DNA of 64,000 nt from Stephania yunnanensis (GCA_039657365.1 CM077582.1:47751818-47815817); one strand, 5' to 3'; numbered from the stretch's first letter, positions 1-10,159 are shown. Numbers and translations: made by a program. Notes: generated by a model from the sequence alone, not told the origin.

Positions 1-10
1 TCTGATACCA
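1..10 (-). promoter_or_regulatory. partial PBS of a second tandem unit
   Basis: The minus strand reads TGGTATCAGA, the start of an initiator tRNA-Met primer-binding site, two bases outside the LTR. It matches 3181-3190, which flanks the other LTR. Ordinary flanking DNA would not repeat it, so a second internal region begins here and runs off the window. Confidence 0.8.
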
Positions 11-12
11 AC

Positions 13-515
13 TAACGCAATGGAGATCTTCTAAACCAGTTGAACGAATCCACGAACAACTCGATCTAGGTCAGAACTTAAGACAAGTTCGAAAATTCTT
101 TTATTCAAGCAAAAAAACTACGAATTACATCCAATAGGTCGCTTAAATAGCGAAACCCTAAAATTTGCCAAAAATAGTAAAAACTCCAAAAAGCCCTAAA
201 AAGCCATAAACTGGAAACTAGACGAAAAATAGAAACAAACGTCGCAAACGACAATAAAAACGGAATTTCCTAATGAAAGTTATAATCTAAACAAAACTTT
301 CCAATCAACCCATGCCCCCGGAACGTCGAAACTCAAACGCCTGAACTTCACCGAAATTACAAAAATGCCATCCTGTCATATCTTTTCATATTTTTCCAAG
401 AATTTGCAACTAATTCTTGGACTTCATCATTATCCTGTCAAGAATTTGCAAACTAATTCTTGGACTTCATCATTATCCTTTCAAGAATTTGCAAGCTAAT
501 TCTTGGACTTCATCA
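13..515 (-). repeat. G1 left LTR (3' LTR of the visible unit)
   Basis: About 503 bp, a direct repeat of 3193-3787. It lacks about 104 bp present in the right copy, between two TTTCC direct repeats, and carries about 12 bp extra near 200. Otherwise it differs by roughly 16 substitutions by eye over about 480 aligned bases. On the sense strand it begins TGATGAAGTCC. Confidence 0.92.
387..515 (-). repeat. 43-bp tandem triplication of the LTR terminus
   Basis: Three units of exactly 43 bp end with TTCATCA at 429, 472 and 515. The same triplication occurs in the right LTR, with ends at 3701, 3744 and 3787. The LTR end of G2 has one copy, so the triplication arose in the G1 lineage before the two LTRs separated. 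Confidence 0.88.
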
Positions 516-1420
516 TTCTCCCCAGGGTGGAGAGAATTCGCCCTCGAATTGTCATCATCAGACGTATCCCCATAATAGGGAACAAGATGTTTGACATTAA
601 ATACATCAGCCGTGCGAATGTTACTTGGCAACTTCAATCTGTAAGCATTAGGATTAATTTTTTCAAGAACCACCATAGGACCAATCTTTCTAACTGACAA
701 TTTGTTGTAATCACCCATAGAGAACCGGTCTTTAGTGAGAACCGCCCACACAAAGTCACCCACTTCAAACTCCACGTGAAGCTTCTTCCAATCTGCATAT
801 TGTTTGTACTTGTCAGCAGCCTTCTGCAAGTTATCTTTGACAGATTGATGAATCAATTGCAGCCCACTAACAAAGTCTTCTGCATTGCCATGCCATCTAG
901 TCTTACTTGGCACTAGTAACATATCAAGAGGACCTCGAGGTAGCACTGAATACACAACCTGAAAAGGACTAAACCCAGTACTTCGATTAATAACATGGTT
1001 GTGTGCAAATTTTGCTTGACTCAACTTGACGTCCCAACTCTTGACATTCTCACCCATCAAGCTCCTTACAAAATTGCCTAACGAACGATTGACAACTTCA
1101 GTCTGCCCATCAGTTTGCGGATGATAAGCACTGATAAATTTCAGCTTCGTGTTCACCATAGCCCACAAACTGACAGTAATCTTGTTGATTGCTCTACTGT
1201 CCACACGCATCCGCCAGGAGCCATCTTTCTTTGGTGTAAGGAGGGTTGGTACTGCACGCAGACTCAGACTTTCACGGATAAGTCCCTTCGCCAATAACTC
1301 TTCAACCTGTCTGCGCAACTCCGCATGCTCACTAGGACTCATTAGGTAGTGTGGTATATTAGGTAGTGACGCACCAGGTTTAAGGTCAATCTGATGCTGA
1401 ATATCACGCAATGGTGGCAG
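473..1420 (-). pseudogene. G1 pol fragment: RT N-terminus fused in frame to integrase C-terminus
   Basis: The open frame begins just after the stop at 1421-1423. About 80 residues match the N-terminal part of a chromovirus RT, with the motif RDIQHQIDL at the start and AVPTLLTPKKDGSWRM before the break. At about 1174-1180 the frame passes directly into integrase (HPQTDGQTE, which holds the catalytic Glu) and on to its C-terminal domain ending near VFNVKHLVPYYGD. Missing are the RT YxDD centre, RNase H, the integrase zinc finger and both catalytic Asp residues. The frame then crosses the polypurine tract and ends about 14 codons inside the LTR. Reverse transcription and integration activity are impossible. 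Whether the fused ORF has any role is unknown. Confidence 0.9.
516..535 (-). promoter_or_regulatory. G1 polypurine tract
   Basis: The sense strand reads a purine-rich CCCTGGGGAGAA directly before the LTR start TGATGAAG. It lies inside the integrase reading frame, so the sequence serves both as coding and as the plus-strand primer site. Confidence 0.75.
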
Positions 1421-2281
1421 TCATTCTGGCATCTCATCAGGGAAAACATCACAAAACTCCTTCACAATAGGAATTGCAGCTTTGGGAACATCAACATCTC
1501 TATCTACCTCATTTCCCATCAAGATGTAAAGTATCTCAGAATCCTGTAATTCATCTTCAAATCTTGTCAAAGACGGCAAGCTGTTAGATTCTTTAGTAGG
1601 CTTAACTTCCTCCGGACTATTAGCGGGTACTAGCACAATCTTCACTCCCTTGAACATAAGGGTGTATTTATTGGCTCTGCCATCATGCACAACTCCCCTA
1701 TCAAACTGCCAAGAACGTCCCAGTAACAAATGGCAAGCATCCATAGCCACAACATCACACCAGACTGAATCCTTGTAGTTAGCACCAATAGAAAAAGTCA
1801 CCAAGGCGCGCTTCGACACCTTCACCTCACCACCCTTCTTCAGCCAAGCTAGCTTGTAGGGCCTGGGGTGTTGTTCAGTTGCAAGGCCCAACTTCTGAAC
1901 CGCTTCAACTGAGACGATATTCTCGCAACTGCCTGCATCAATCATGAACCTGCACACCTTACCTAAGATGGTACATTTGGACTGAAAGATGGTATTCCGC
2001 AGCCACTCATCATCGGCGATAGCTCTAGGAGTCATACAAGAACGCCTCATAACCAAGGCAATACCCACATCTCCAGTCACGATCTCCTCTTCTATGTTGT
2101 CAGAAGTATCAAAGGTTGGTTTTGCAGTGATATTGGCCTCTTCACCGTCGTCTTCCTCTTCGTTCTCAATAAAGAGAGCCTTCTTCCCTTTACATTCTGA
2201 CTTCCTGTGACCAACTTCGCCACAATCGAAGCATTTAATCCCACTAGTGCTAGGTCTATTCGTGCGACTAGGAGGGTTCAT
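1421..2281 (-). pseudogene. G1 gag-pol middle: zinc knuckle, protease, start of RT
   Basis: This 286-codon open stretch begins near the gag C-terminus. Residues 18-31 are a CCHC knuckle, CFDCGEVGHRKSEC. An acidic linker follows, then a retropepsin with the catalytic motif DAGS at about residue 115 (FMIDAGSCENIVS). A conserved protease-RT connection ends at EFCDVFPDEMPE, where a single TGA at 1421-1423 separates it from the next open stretch. The frame on both sides of the stop matches the continuous RT entry seen in G2. This is the best-preserved coding part of G1. The protease looks catalytically intact, but it cannot be made as part of a full polyprotein without readthrough. Confidence 0.88.
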
Positions 2282-3153
2282 CGCAGCTGTGTTACCTCAA
2301 GTATTGGTTATCCCAACACTAACATTACTGGAAGCATTACTCGCACCCCGACGCTGTTGTTTCTCCACCAACAATGCTCGCTGGTGCGCCGCAGATAAGG
2401 AAGTCGGATCAAACATGTTGACGACATCTTGGATATGCATCCTCGGCCCACCAATATACCGCGCCACTAATTGGTCGTTATTCTCTGCAGTTCATTTCTA
2501 GTGACTAACTGATAAAACTCTGCAGTGTAATCATCTACTGACTTAGCCCCTTGTCTCAGATTCTGCAACCTCTGATACATTAGGCGTTGGAAATTGTAAG
2601 GCAAGAACTCGGCACGTAAGTGCTTTTTCATCTTCTCCCACGACGTGATCTTCGCCTTTCCATTCCTATTCTACATCAACTTTTGTTGTTGCCACCAAAC
2701 CATAGCCCTATTGCGGAATCTGGTCGCAACCAGTTGCATATGCTTGTCTTCGGGCACACCTTTGAATTCTAGGACTTCTTCAACTGACGCAAGCCAGTCC
2801 AAGAATTCTTCCGGTTGAAGGGTGCCATGGAATTCTTGGACCTCCGTCTTCATCCCAGACTCCCACCGCCTGCGATCATTATCAACCGCACGCGGCCTGT
2901 TGCGCCTCCTCGGTGCCTCAACATACTTATCCTCCCATTCGGTAGAAGAATCTCCTACCGGTTCATCACGAATAGGTTCCCTTCGATGGTTACGGATACG
3001 ATCCATATTCCGACCTAACAACTGATCGATTTTGGCAGTTAATTGTTCTACCACTGCGCCCATGCGTTGGTCAATTATTTGGCCAATTTGTCAATTCAGA
3101 TTGTCACGGTCATACACCTCCTCGATACGCTGCTGGTTCCTCTTCGGCAACAT
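2282..3153 (-). pseudogene. G1 gag N-terminal region with stops and a frameshift
   Basis: The start is the ATG at 3153-3151, 21 bases after the PBS, opening with the basic residues MLPKRNQQR. A TGA lies at 3091-3093, then an open stretch (3063-2671) holds the retrotransposon gag domain, with EFHGTLQPEEFLDWL and RNRAMVWW as recognisable blocks. A TAG follows at 2671-2673, a one-base frameshift near 2485 and a TGA at 2297-2299. G2 carries the same gag, split by L1. Function in an intact element would be virus-like particle assembly. This copy cannot encode it. Confidence 0.85.
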
Positions 3154-3174
3154 GATTTCTCCAATCACGCTGAA

Positions 3175-3190
3175 GCAGGCTCTGATACCA
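3175..3190 (-). promoter_or_regulatory. G1 primer-binding site, initiator tRNA-Met
   Basis: The sense strand reads TGGTATCAGAGCCTGC two bases after the LTR end. Its first 12 bases match the complement of the 3' end of plant initiator tRNA-Met. Confidence 0.9.
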
Positions 3191-3192
3191 AC

Positions 3193-3787
3193 TAACGCAA
3201 TGGAGATCTTCTAAACCAGTTGAACGAATCCACGAACAACTCGATCTAGGTTAGAACTTAAGCCAAGTTCGAAATTTTTTTTATTCAAGCAAAAAAACTA
3301 CGAATTACATCCAATAGGTCGCTTAAATAGCGAAACCCTAAAATCTGCCAAAAATAGTAAAAAGTTCAAAAAGCCCTAAACTCGAAACTAGACGAAAAAT
3401 AGAAACGAACGCCGCAAACGACAATAAAAACGGAAATTCTAATGAAAGTTATAATCTGAACAAAACTTTCCTAATATAGCAAAATTGCCGTTTCGGAGGC
3501 CAAAACGATGGAATTTCGCCGAAAAACGTCATAGACACGGCACAAGCGGTGACTCGTGATCTCCACGCCATTTCCAATCAACCCATGCCCCCGGAACGTC
3601 GAAACTCAAACGCCCGAACTTCATCGAAATTACAAAAATGCCATCATGTCATATCTTTTCATATTTTTCAAGAATTTGCAACTAATTCTTGGACTTCATC
3701 ATTATCCTGTCAAGAATTTGCAAACTAATTCTTATACTTCATCATTATCCTTTCAAGAATTTGCAAGCTAATTCTTGGACTTCATCA
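3193..3787 (-). repeat. G1 right LTR (5' LTR)
   Basis: 595 bp, TG...TA on the sense strand, the full-length version of the LTR at 13-515. It includes the segment between TTTCC at 3467-3471 and TTTCC at 3571-3575 that is missing from the left copy, and the terminal 43-bp triplication (3659-3787). Confidence 0.92.
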
Positions 3788-4182
3788 GATAGTGAAGGTC
3801 TCAAAGTGTGAACTTGACCTCGAGATGGTGATGTAAAATGCGATAGCTAGGTTGTATGGGGAGGAGACATGTGAGTGGGGTTAATGGAGTGGTATAATGC
3901 GATGGCGGTGAAAGTCTCTACCCTAATAGAGGAAGTGGACTGTGGGGTGATGGGGCATCATGTGGGATGAGTCTGGGGAGGTCGTGGTGCCAGGGCTTGC
4001 TCGTATACCACCTTTCTTCGTACAAGGAATCCTACTATGAGACAAGCTGAAAACCATATACCAATCAAATAAAACAAATGTAGTTAGTTTATTATCACCA
4101 TACTTCGCAAACTACAAGTTTATTAAATCGTTGAATCCAAACATCCATTCTAAACTAACAAGGTTGATGTTTTTAGATAAAC
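3788..4182 (-). other. T1 distal non-coding or spliced sequence
   Basis: Lies between the G1 LTR and the TNP2 tail. No intact ORF. A short minus-strand stretch near 3960-4020 looks coding-like (rich in Pro, His and Ser) and may be the start of a TNPA-side exon, as in T2. No terminal repeat was seen. Confidence 0.4.
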
Positions 4183-6081
4183 TCAGTCTAACTGGTTTAA
4201 CTCATCTTTGCTACCATTGTCTGATGAAGTCAATTCATCACCTTCATTGCCACAATCTTCCTCGTCATCGTTGGCATTCGTCTCAAACTCATCATTGTCA
4301 AAGACAACTTCACCGTTTGGATCAACAACACTCACTTTCAATATGTCAATGTCAATTTCAAACATGTTGACATTATTATTTTGATATATTTGAAAGTCAT
4401 CATCAGTGGTTGCACTCTTACTTGTGACGTTGGTTTCATCCATGAACTTTAGTTGAAGCTTGCATACAGCTAATCAATCTGCTAAACCTCGATATTGAGG
4501 GATACAAAAGATATTACACTTGACATGCTTGCATAGCCATAATAAATGGCTCATATTTGTTGAATCGGCAATTTTGTGAAATTGGACCAATTTCAATATA
4601 GCATGAACTCGCTACCACGTTGGGGGTAAGATCAAATAAGACGCTCTTGAACAATATTGTCTGAAGTGACCAATCATCATATTTGATCTGAATTACTTTA
4701 TGAAGTTGCCCATAATAATTGAACCCCTCAACTTTGACGTATAAAATAATGTTTTGCGATGCCTCATTTCCTCCATACAACATAGTATGAAACTTATATC
4801 CATTCACTAAGTAAGCAAAGTAACCGACGCACAAATGAGATGGCCCATACAATATTCGACAAAGCGTGTCACCTGCATTATTTTCCTGAGCCTACCAAAT
4901 TGAAAAGAAGTAAAAATATGACATAAGAAATAAAAAAAAAAGAGTTATTATTACTGATCAAATGCAAAGTTTATTGTATTTATGTACATATTGCATGAAC
5001 CAACACACAAATTGTTGTTCAAGCCTAGACTTGATTCCTGATCAATAATAGCAGGCTCTTGATGTAGTATAACAAGAATATGCTACATAAAAATTAAGAA
5101 CAAACATTCGATTAAGGAATCAAAACATATACATTTTGTTCTCAAAATCGTCTTATAAAAAACTATAGCACAAGTATTACCTGGTGTACGGTGATATTTC
5201 TGGACAATTTAGTAATCACATATTGATGAGCCATAACATGCTCCTCTTGGGAGAGGTATTGTTTTTTAGATCTGCCGAACGATTTTCTAGAATGTGTTAG
5301 AACTAAGAACGTACCTTCATAACTAGAACACACACCTACTCCCCCATTGTCATTGCGTTGGACTCATTAATGTGAAGTGTTTATATGATTCTCAAAGAAT
5401 GAAAAACAAAAGGAAGTTGTTTCCTCAACTAGATAGGCATTGCTAATGGATCCTTCCATCTTCACATTATTCCTAACATTATTTCTCAAATGTTTAAGAT
5501 ACTTAAAATGAAAGAAACAATACACAATCATTTTTTTAGCATAAATACATAATTAACCAATTATTAAATGGATTTTTTTAGTAAAAGTTACCTCTCAAAT
5601 GGATACATCCACCAAAAAATTGTATAAGACCAGCGAGATGTGCCTCGTACGCTAAGTGTATAGGAAGGTGCTCCATTGAGTTGAAAAAATTGGATGGGAA
5701 GACTTGCTCCAATTTGCATAAAATCTTTGGGATGTTTGCGTGCAACACTTCAATCTGAAACAAAATAATGTCGTTAGGGAGTGAGTCTCGAAAGAATAGG
5801 CTCAAATCGCTAAGTGCTACCCACACATGTTCATCTAGCAGTTCACGAAAGTGAATGGGAATCGACCTCTGTATGAAAATATGAAAATCATAGCTTTTCA
5901 TTCCAAACATCGTCAATTCGTTGAAGTCCACACTTCGGCTAATATTGAAAGCATATCCATTCAGAAAGCACAATTGTTAAATCCACTCACAGACTTCATT
6001 CTTTCATTTGTCAAATGTATAACACGCTCTAGGATATGATTTTGAGACGTGGTCATATTTGAGATATGGTCGGTTGCAAAT
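4183..6081 (-). pseudogene. T1 TNP2 transposase, C-terminal half (DUF4218, DUF4216, acidic tail)
   Basis: The sequence resumes at the G3 target site. From 6081 leftwards it encodes the end of the transposase core and DUF4218 (5973-5578), with GMKSYDFHIFIQR and MEHLPIHLAYEAHLAG as family landmarks. Two probable short exons follow (around 5300-5180 and 5085-4970). After an acceptor at about 4891 comes DUF4216 (4880-4514: GYKFHTMLYGG, YYGQLHKVIQI, KYEPFIMAMQACQV). An acidic tail at 4443-4183 is rich in Asp, Glu and Asn, as is usual for TNPD C-termini. Stops near 5990-6030 and loss of exon continuity make it a pseudogene. An intact protein would bind the CACTA ends and catalyse transposition in the nucleus. 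Confidence 0.85.
6077..6081. repeat. G3 target-site duplication, left copy
   Basis: CAAAT immediately before the G3 LTR start. It is identical to 32474-32478. Confidence 0.92.
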
Positions 6082-6169
6082 TGAGGAGTCTTTATTTATG
6101 CACTTTTATATAAGGAGTTTATCATGAAAATGAGATTTAAACCATTCTTTTATGGTGTTAAACATTTAC
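6082..6169 (+). repeat. G3 5' LTR, piece a
   Basis: Starts TGAGGAGTCTTTATTTATG and matches the start of the 3' LTR at 31223. It is cut after 88 bp by G2. Its last five bases (TTTAC) are the left copy of the G2 target duplication. Confidence 0.92.
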
Positions 6170-6688
6170 TAACGCAATGAAGATCTTCCAAATTAAACTG
6201 CTCTAAAAACCACAAACAAACAATCTAAGGCAAGAACTTAATCAAAGTTTGAAATTTAATTAATTTATCATAAACTAGTGAATTACTTATAAAAGGGTGC
6301 TTTATAGCATAATCCTAATTTTTGCCAAAAATAGTAATTTTCTAAAAAGCCCTAAACCTTATACGAGACAAAATAAGAATTCAAACGCCCTAAAAAACGT
6401 CCAAAATGGAAACTCCTACAAAGATTTATAGCCGAACTAAAATATTCTAAAATAGCAAAAATGCGATTTCAGATGTTTAAGCGAAGGAATTTGGCCAAAA
6501 TACGTCATTATCACAGTGAAGCGGTGTGTATTGATCATGACGTCGCTTCCAATAAACTTATGTCCTCGTAATGCCAAAATTCCATGTTCCGACCCTTCAA
6601 AATTCAACAAAAGTCAACAAAAGTCAACAAAAGTCAATTCTAGTCAAACTTTTCCAAGTAATTGTTTGCCACTTTTTGGACTGCATCA
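6170..6688 (-). repeat. G2 3' LTR
   Basis: 519 bp, from TAACGCAATG on the plus strand to TGCATCA. It is homologous to the G1 LTRs and to 15051-16699. The polypurine tract is next to it at 6689-6705. Confidence 0.9.
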
Positions 6689-7570
6689 TTTTCCCTAAGG
6701 CAGACATGATTTGCCCTCGACTCTTCATCCTCTGATGTATTTCCATAAAAAAGAAGAAGTAAATGCTTGGCATTAAACACATCGACTGTACAAATATGAC
6801 TCGGTAACTTCAATCGGTAGGCATTAGGACTAATCTTCTCAATAATTTCCACTAGTCTAATCTTTCTTGCTGAAAGTTTGTTGTAATCACCAACATAAAA
6901 ATGAACATTTGTAAAGACTGCCCAAACAATGTCAACATTATCAAACTTCACATGATGTCTCTTCTGATCTGCAAATTTCTTGTACTTTTCATTAGCCTCA
7001 TGCATACAATATCGGATAGCTCGATGAACTTCCTGCAATCTACTTACAAAGTCCTCTGCTTTTCCATGCAACCTCGCCTTACTTGGCAATGGCATCAAAT
7101 CAAGGGGACCTCGAGGAAGTAAGGACTGACCAATTTGAAAAGGACTAAATCCAGTAGTCCGATTAATAGCATGGTTATGTGCAAATTTTGTTTGATCGAA
7201 TTTCATATCCCAACTCCAGATATTATCACCCATCAAGCTCATCAAAAGGTTGCCTAAAAAATGGTAGACTACTTCAGTTTGCCCATCTATTTGTGGATGA
7301 TAAGCACTCCTAAATTCAACTGTGTGTTCACCATTTTTTAAAAAACTTCGCTAAAAATGACTAAGGAACTGAGTATCTAGATCTTACACAATCGAAGTAG
7401 GTAATCCATGCAATTTATAAACTTTCTGAAAGAACAATTGAGCCACCTTCACTGCAACTATGGTATTCTTCTAAGGAATAAAATGAACCATCATAGAAAA
7501 TGATCAACCACCACATAAATAAAATCATGAACCCGTTGTGTTCTAGGCAATCCCAATACGAAATCCATGC
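6640..7570 (-). pseudogene. G2 integrase core and C-terminal domain
   Basis: The stretch 7245-6640 encodes the integrase C-terminal half: FAHNHAINRTTGFSPFQ, then PRGPLDLMPLPSKARLHGK, then an SH3-like region with DYNKLSARKI and NAYRLKLPSHICTVDVFNAKHL. As in G1, the frame crosses the polypurine tract and ends inside the LTR (stop near 6640), so the overlap is a family feature. Upstream, 7250-7570 still holds core pieces in several frames, with frameshifts and a stop in the catalytic region. The intact protein would insert element cDNA into chromosomes. In CRM elements the C-terminal tail is linked to centromeric targeting (known for the clade, not shown here). Confidence 0.85.
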
Positions 7571-7580
7571 TAAGATCAAC

Positions 7581-7883
7581 TTATAGTTGCTCTGGAACCG
7601 GTAATGGCATATAAAGACCAACATTAGTCGATGTACCATTTGAAACTTGACATGCCCAGCAATGCTGCTCATATCTCTCCACTTTTTTGTGAATGGTAGG
7701 ACAATAATAGGAAGACTGAACCAATTGCAATTCTATGTCATGTCCAACATGCCCCTCAACATGTAGCTTCTTAATGATTTGCAATCTCAAAGTACAATCA
7801 AGAACACAAAGTTGGTTGCCTCTGAATAGGAACCTATCATGTAGTGCAAAATATGTGCCTTCACCACTACGTAGTTTGACCAA
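7581..7883 (-). pseudogene. G2 integrase zinc-binding (HHCC) domain
   Basis: Residues include LHVEGHVGHD and CWACQ, giving the His-His and Cys-x2-Cys zinc ligands of the integrase N-terminal domain, here with all four kept. Just upstream in the element is the RNase H end at 7956. A frameshift follows, since the core continues in another frame. It is part of the broken pol of G2. Confidence 0.82.
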
Positions 7884-7955
7884 AACACCAGCAAAGAAAG
7901 GATCAGTATCAAATAAGTCGGAAAAAGATGAAAAACCAAGTACCTCAACAACTAT

Positions 7956-8513
7956 TCAACTCAAAAGAATTTCTCTTCTGTTTAAAGCATCAACCATCCT
8001 ATTTGTCACACCAGATTTATGTTTTACCACAAAAGTAAAACGCTCGAAGTATGCCACCCACGAAGCATATGTAGTCGACACCTTATCTTGCTTGTGCAAA
8101 TATCTCAAGGCATCATGATTAGTAAACAACACAAACTCTCGATGGAATAGGTCGCGGCGCCAATGTATAATTGCTTGGACCATAGTATAAAACTCCATAT
8201 CGTGAGTACTGTATCGGGATTTAGCCCCAAATAACGTTTCTCTGAAATATGCCAAAGGCTTACTATTCTGACTTAATATAGCTCTGATGCCCACTTTAGA
8301 TGCGTCATAATCCAATTCAAAAGGGAGATGAAAATTTGGCAACCCCAATACAGTGGCAATAACGAGCCACACTTTAATGAACTTAAACGTCTCCTCAGCT
8401 TCATCGCTCCACACAAACTTCACATCCTTTATGCAATCTGGTGCTGGTGCCATAATATTGCTAAAATGTGGAATGAACAACCTATATAAGGAGGCCAATC
8501 CATGAAAAACCAT
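7956..8513 (-). pseudogene. G2 RT connection and RNase H domain
   Basis: 185 codons open. The first 45 residues are the RT thumb/connection (SLYRLFIPHFSNIMAP). RNase H follows with its acidic residues visible: Asp in DYDASKVGI, Glu in DMEFYTMVQAI and Asp in FTNHDALRYL. Length and order match Ty3/gypsy pol. The open stretch is bounded by stops at both ends, so only the domain survives. The intact enzyme removes RNA from RNA-DNA hybrids during reverse transcription. Confidence 0.88.
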
Positions 8514-8569
8514 GAACTTTAGTGACGATACTAGGTCTAGGCCAATTTTGCGTGGCTTTCACTTTTGAG

Positions 8570-9333
8570 TCATCCACTTACAGTCCATCTCCCGATATGA
8601 TATAACCCAAAAATAACACTTAGAGCATCACAAACATGCACTTCTTCGTAGTGACAAAATTTATTCCTGCGCAAAATAGCGAGAAAATCTCGCGAATGTT
8701 TAAGGTGTTCATCTTGGTTTGCACTGTAAATTAAAATGTCGTCGGAATACATAATGACACATTTGCCTATCAAAGGCCTCAAACTCTGATTCATGACTCT
8801 CACGAAGGTGCTAGGTGCATTGGACGACCTGAATGGCACCATTAGCCACTTATATAAACACTCTCAAGTTTTAAAAGAAGTTTTCCACTCTTCCCCTATC
8901 CTAACACGAATCTGGTGGTACTCGACTGTAATTTTTTGACTGATCAAATAGGTCATCTAAGCGAGGAATAGGAAAATGATACCCGACTGTAATTATTTTG
9001 TCTGGTATGCTATCAACATACATCTGAGCCATTCTTCTTAGAAGTCAGTAGGGCTGGAACTGCATATAGGCGTAGGCTTTAATGAATAAAGCCTTTTTAC
9101 AGTAATTCCTAAACTTGTCACCATAATTCATCATCTTCAACAGGACTCATTCAGTAATATGGCTTGTTGGGGAGAGCCGCACTAGGTTCAAGGTCAATTT
9201 GATGTTGGATGTCTTGTAATGGAGGCAATCTATCGAACAAGTCATCAGGAAAGATATTAGAAAACTCAGCCACTATGGGTGACATTGCCTTTGGAATCAT
9301 GACATCATTACCAACTTCCTTTCCAATAAGCAC
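8570..9333 (-). pseudogene. G2 reverse transcriptase
   Basis: 9333-9151 encodes the protease-RT junction and RT entry (IFPDDLFDRLPPLQDIQHQ). 9150-8850 is degraded, with stops, though HQIRVRIGEEWKTSF can be read. 8842-8570 holds the palm with MVPFRSSNAPSTFVRVMN and the catalytic YSDDILIYS, so both Asp residues are intact. A nonsense codon lies just before 8842. This central region is exactly what G1 lost. Confidence 0.86.
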
Positions 9334-9608
9334 CTAAACCACCTTTGAATCACGCTACTTTGCTTTAAATTTGGTGTGTGTCAATAAGCTGCTACTCTCT
9401 TTCGTTGGTTTATATTCTTTAAAATGCTTCCTCGCCACAAGAACAATCTGCACCCCCTTAAGCATTAGAGTGTACTTATTGGCCTTTCCATCATGCATAA
9501 ATCCTCTATCGAATTGTTACGGATGCCCCAATAATAAATGACAAGCATTCATAGCAATAACATTACACCAAAGAAAATCTTTATACTTAGCACTAATGGA
9601 TAAAGTCA

Positions 9609-10075
9609 TTAAAGGGTGGTGCCGTAACCCAAATAACGTTTCGAAACCGTTATGTCACTGCCCTTTTTCACCCATGATAGTTTGTAAGGGTTGGGATGTT
9701 TTTCAATTGCAAGCCCTAACTTATGGACCGCTTCAACAGAGCTAATGTTTTGACAACTACCCGCATCAATCATAAAAGTTGCGAACTCTGCCCAAGATGG
9801 TGCATTTGGAATGAAAGATATTGGTCCAAAACCATTCATCATGAATACCTACTCTCAGGGTCATGCGAGAACGACGCACAACTAATGCAGTACCAACCAC
9901 TCCGATCACGATTTCCTCCACTATATTGTCTACAGATGTGTTGTAAACTAGTTCTGTAGTGATGTATGTCGGTTCCACTTCTTCATCGTCCTCCTTGTTT
10001 TCAACAAAAAGGACTTTCTTCCCTTTACATTCCAATATTCGATGGCCAGTCTCTCCACAACCATAACACTTTATT
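9609..10075 (-). pseudogene. G2 zinc knuckle and protease
   Basis: A CCHC knuckle, CYGCGETGHRILEC, is read at about 10070-10030. An acidic linker follows, then retropepsin with DAGSCQNISS near 9775-9760, in two overlapping frames separated by a frameshift near 9770-9840. The order and spacing match G1 at 1421-2281. Between 9334 and 9608 the connection to RT is readable only in fragments. Confidence 0.83.
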
Positions 10076-10159
10076 CAATTTGTAACACTAGCAGCAAGAT
10101 TATTTGGGATAGCTCCCCTGTCAGTGTTAGCCCCTCCAGTATTTGTTGGTCCACTAATA

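Larger units (their letters stand above)
1..3787 (-). mobile_element. G1: internally deleted CRM-like Ty3/gypsy element in a tandem
   Basis: The element reads on the minus strand: LTR 3193-3787, initiator-Met PBS, damaged gag, zinc knuckle, protease, truncated RT fused to the integrase C-terminus, polypurine tract, LTR 13-515. The internal region is about 2.7 kb, much shorter than a complete element, because most of RT, all of RNase H and most of integrase are missing. A PBS fragment follows the far LTR at the window edge, so another unit continues to the left and the two share the 13-515 LTR. The LTR ends are TG and TA on the sense strand. Pol overlapping the 3' LTR, together with the integrase tail, suggests the CRM clade of chromoviruses (inference). 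G2 is a longer relative. Confidence 0.88.

Noticed and set aside
4131..4370. 79-codon plus-strand ORF with many His and Leu residues
   Set aside because: It is the antisense shadow of the acidic TNP2 tail at 4183-4443.
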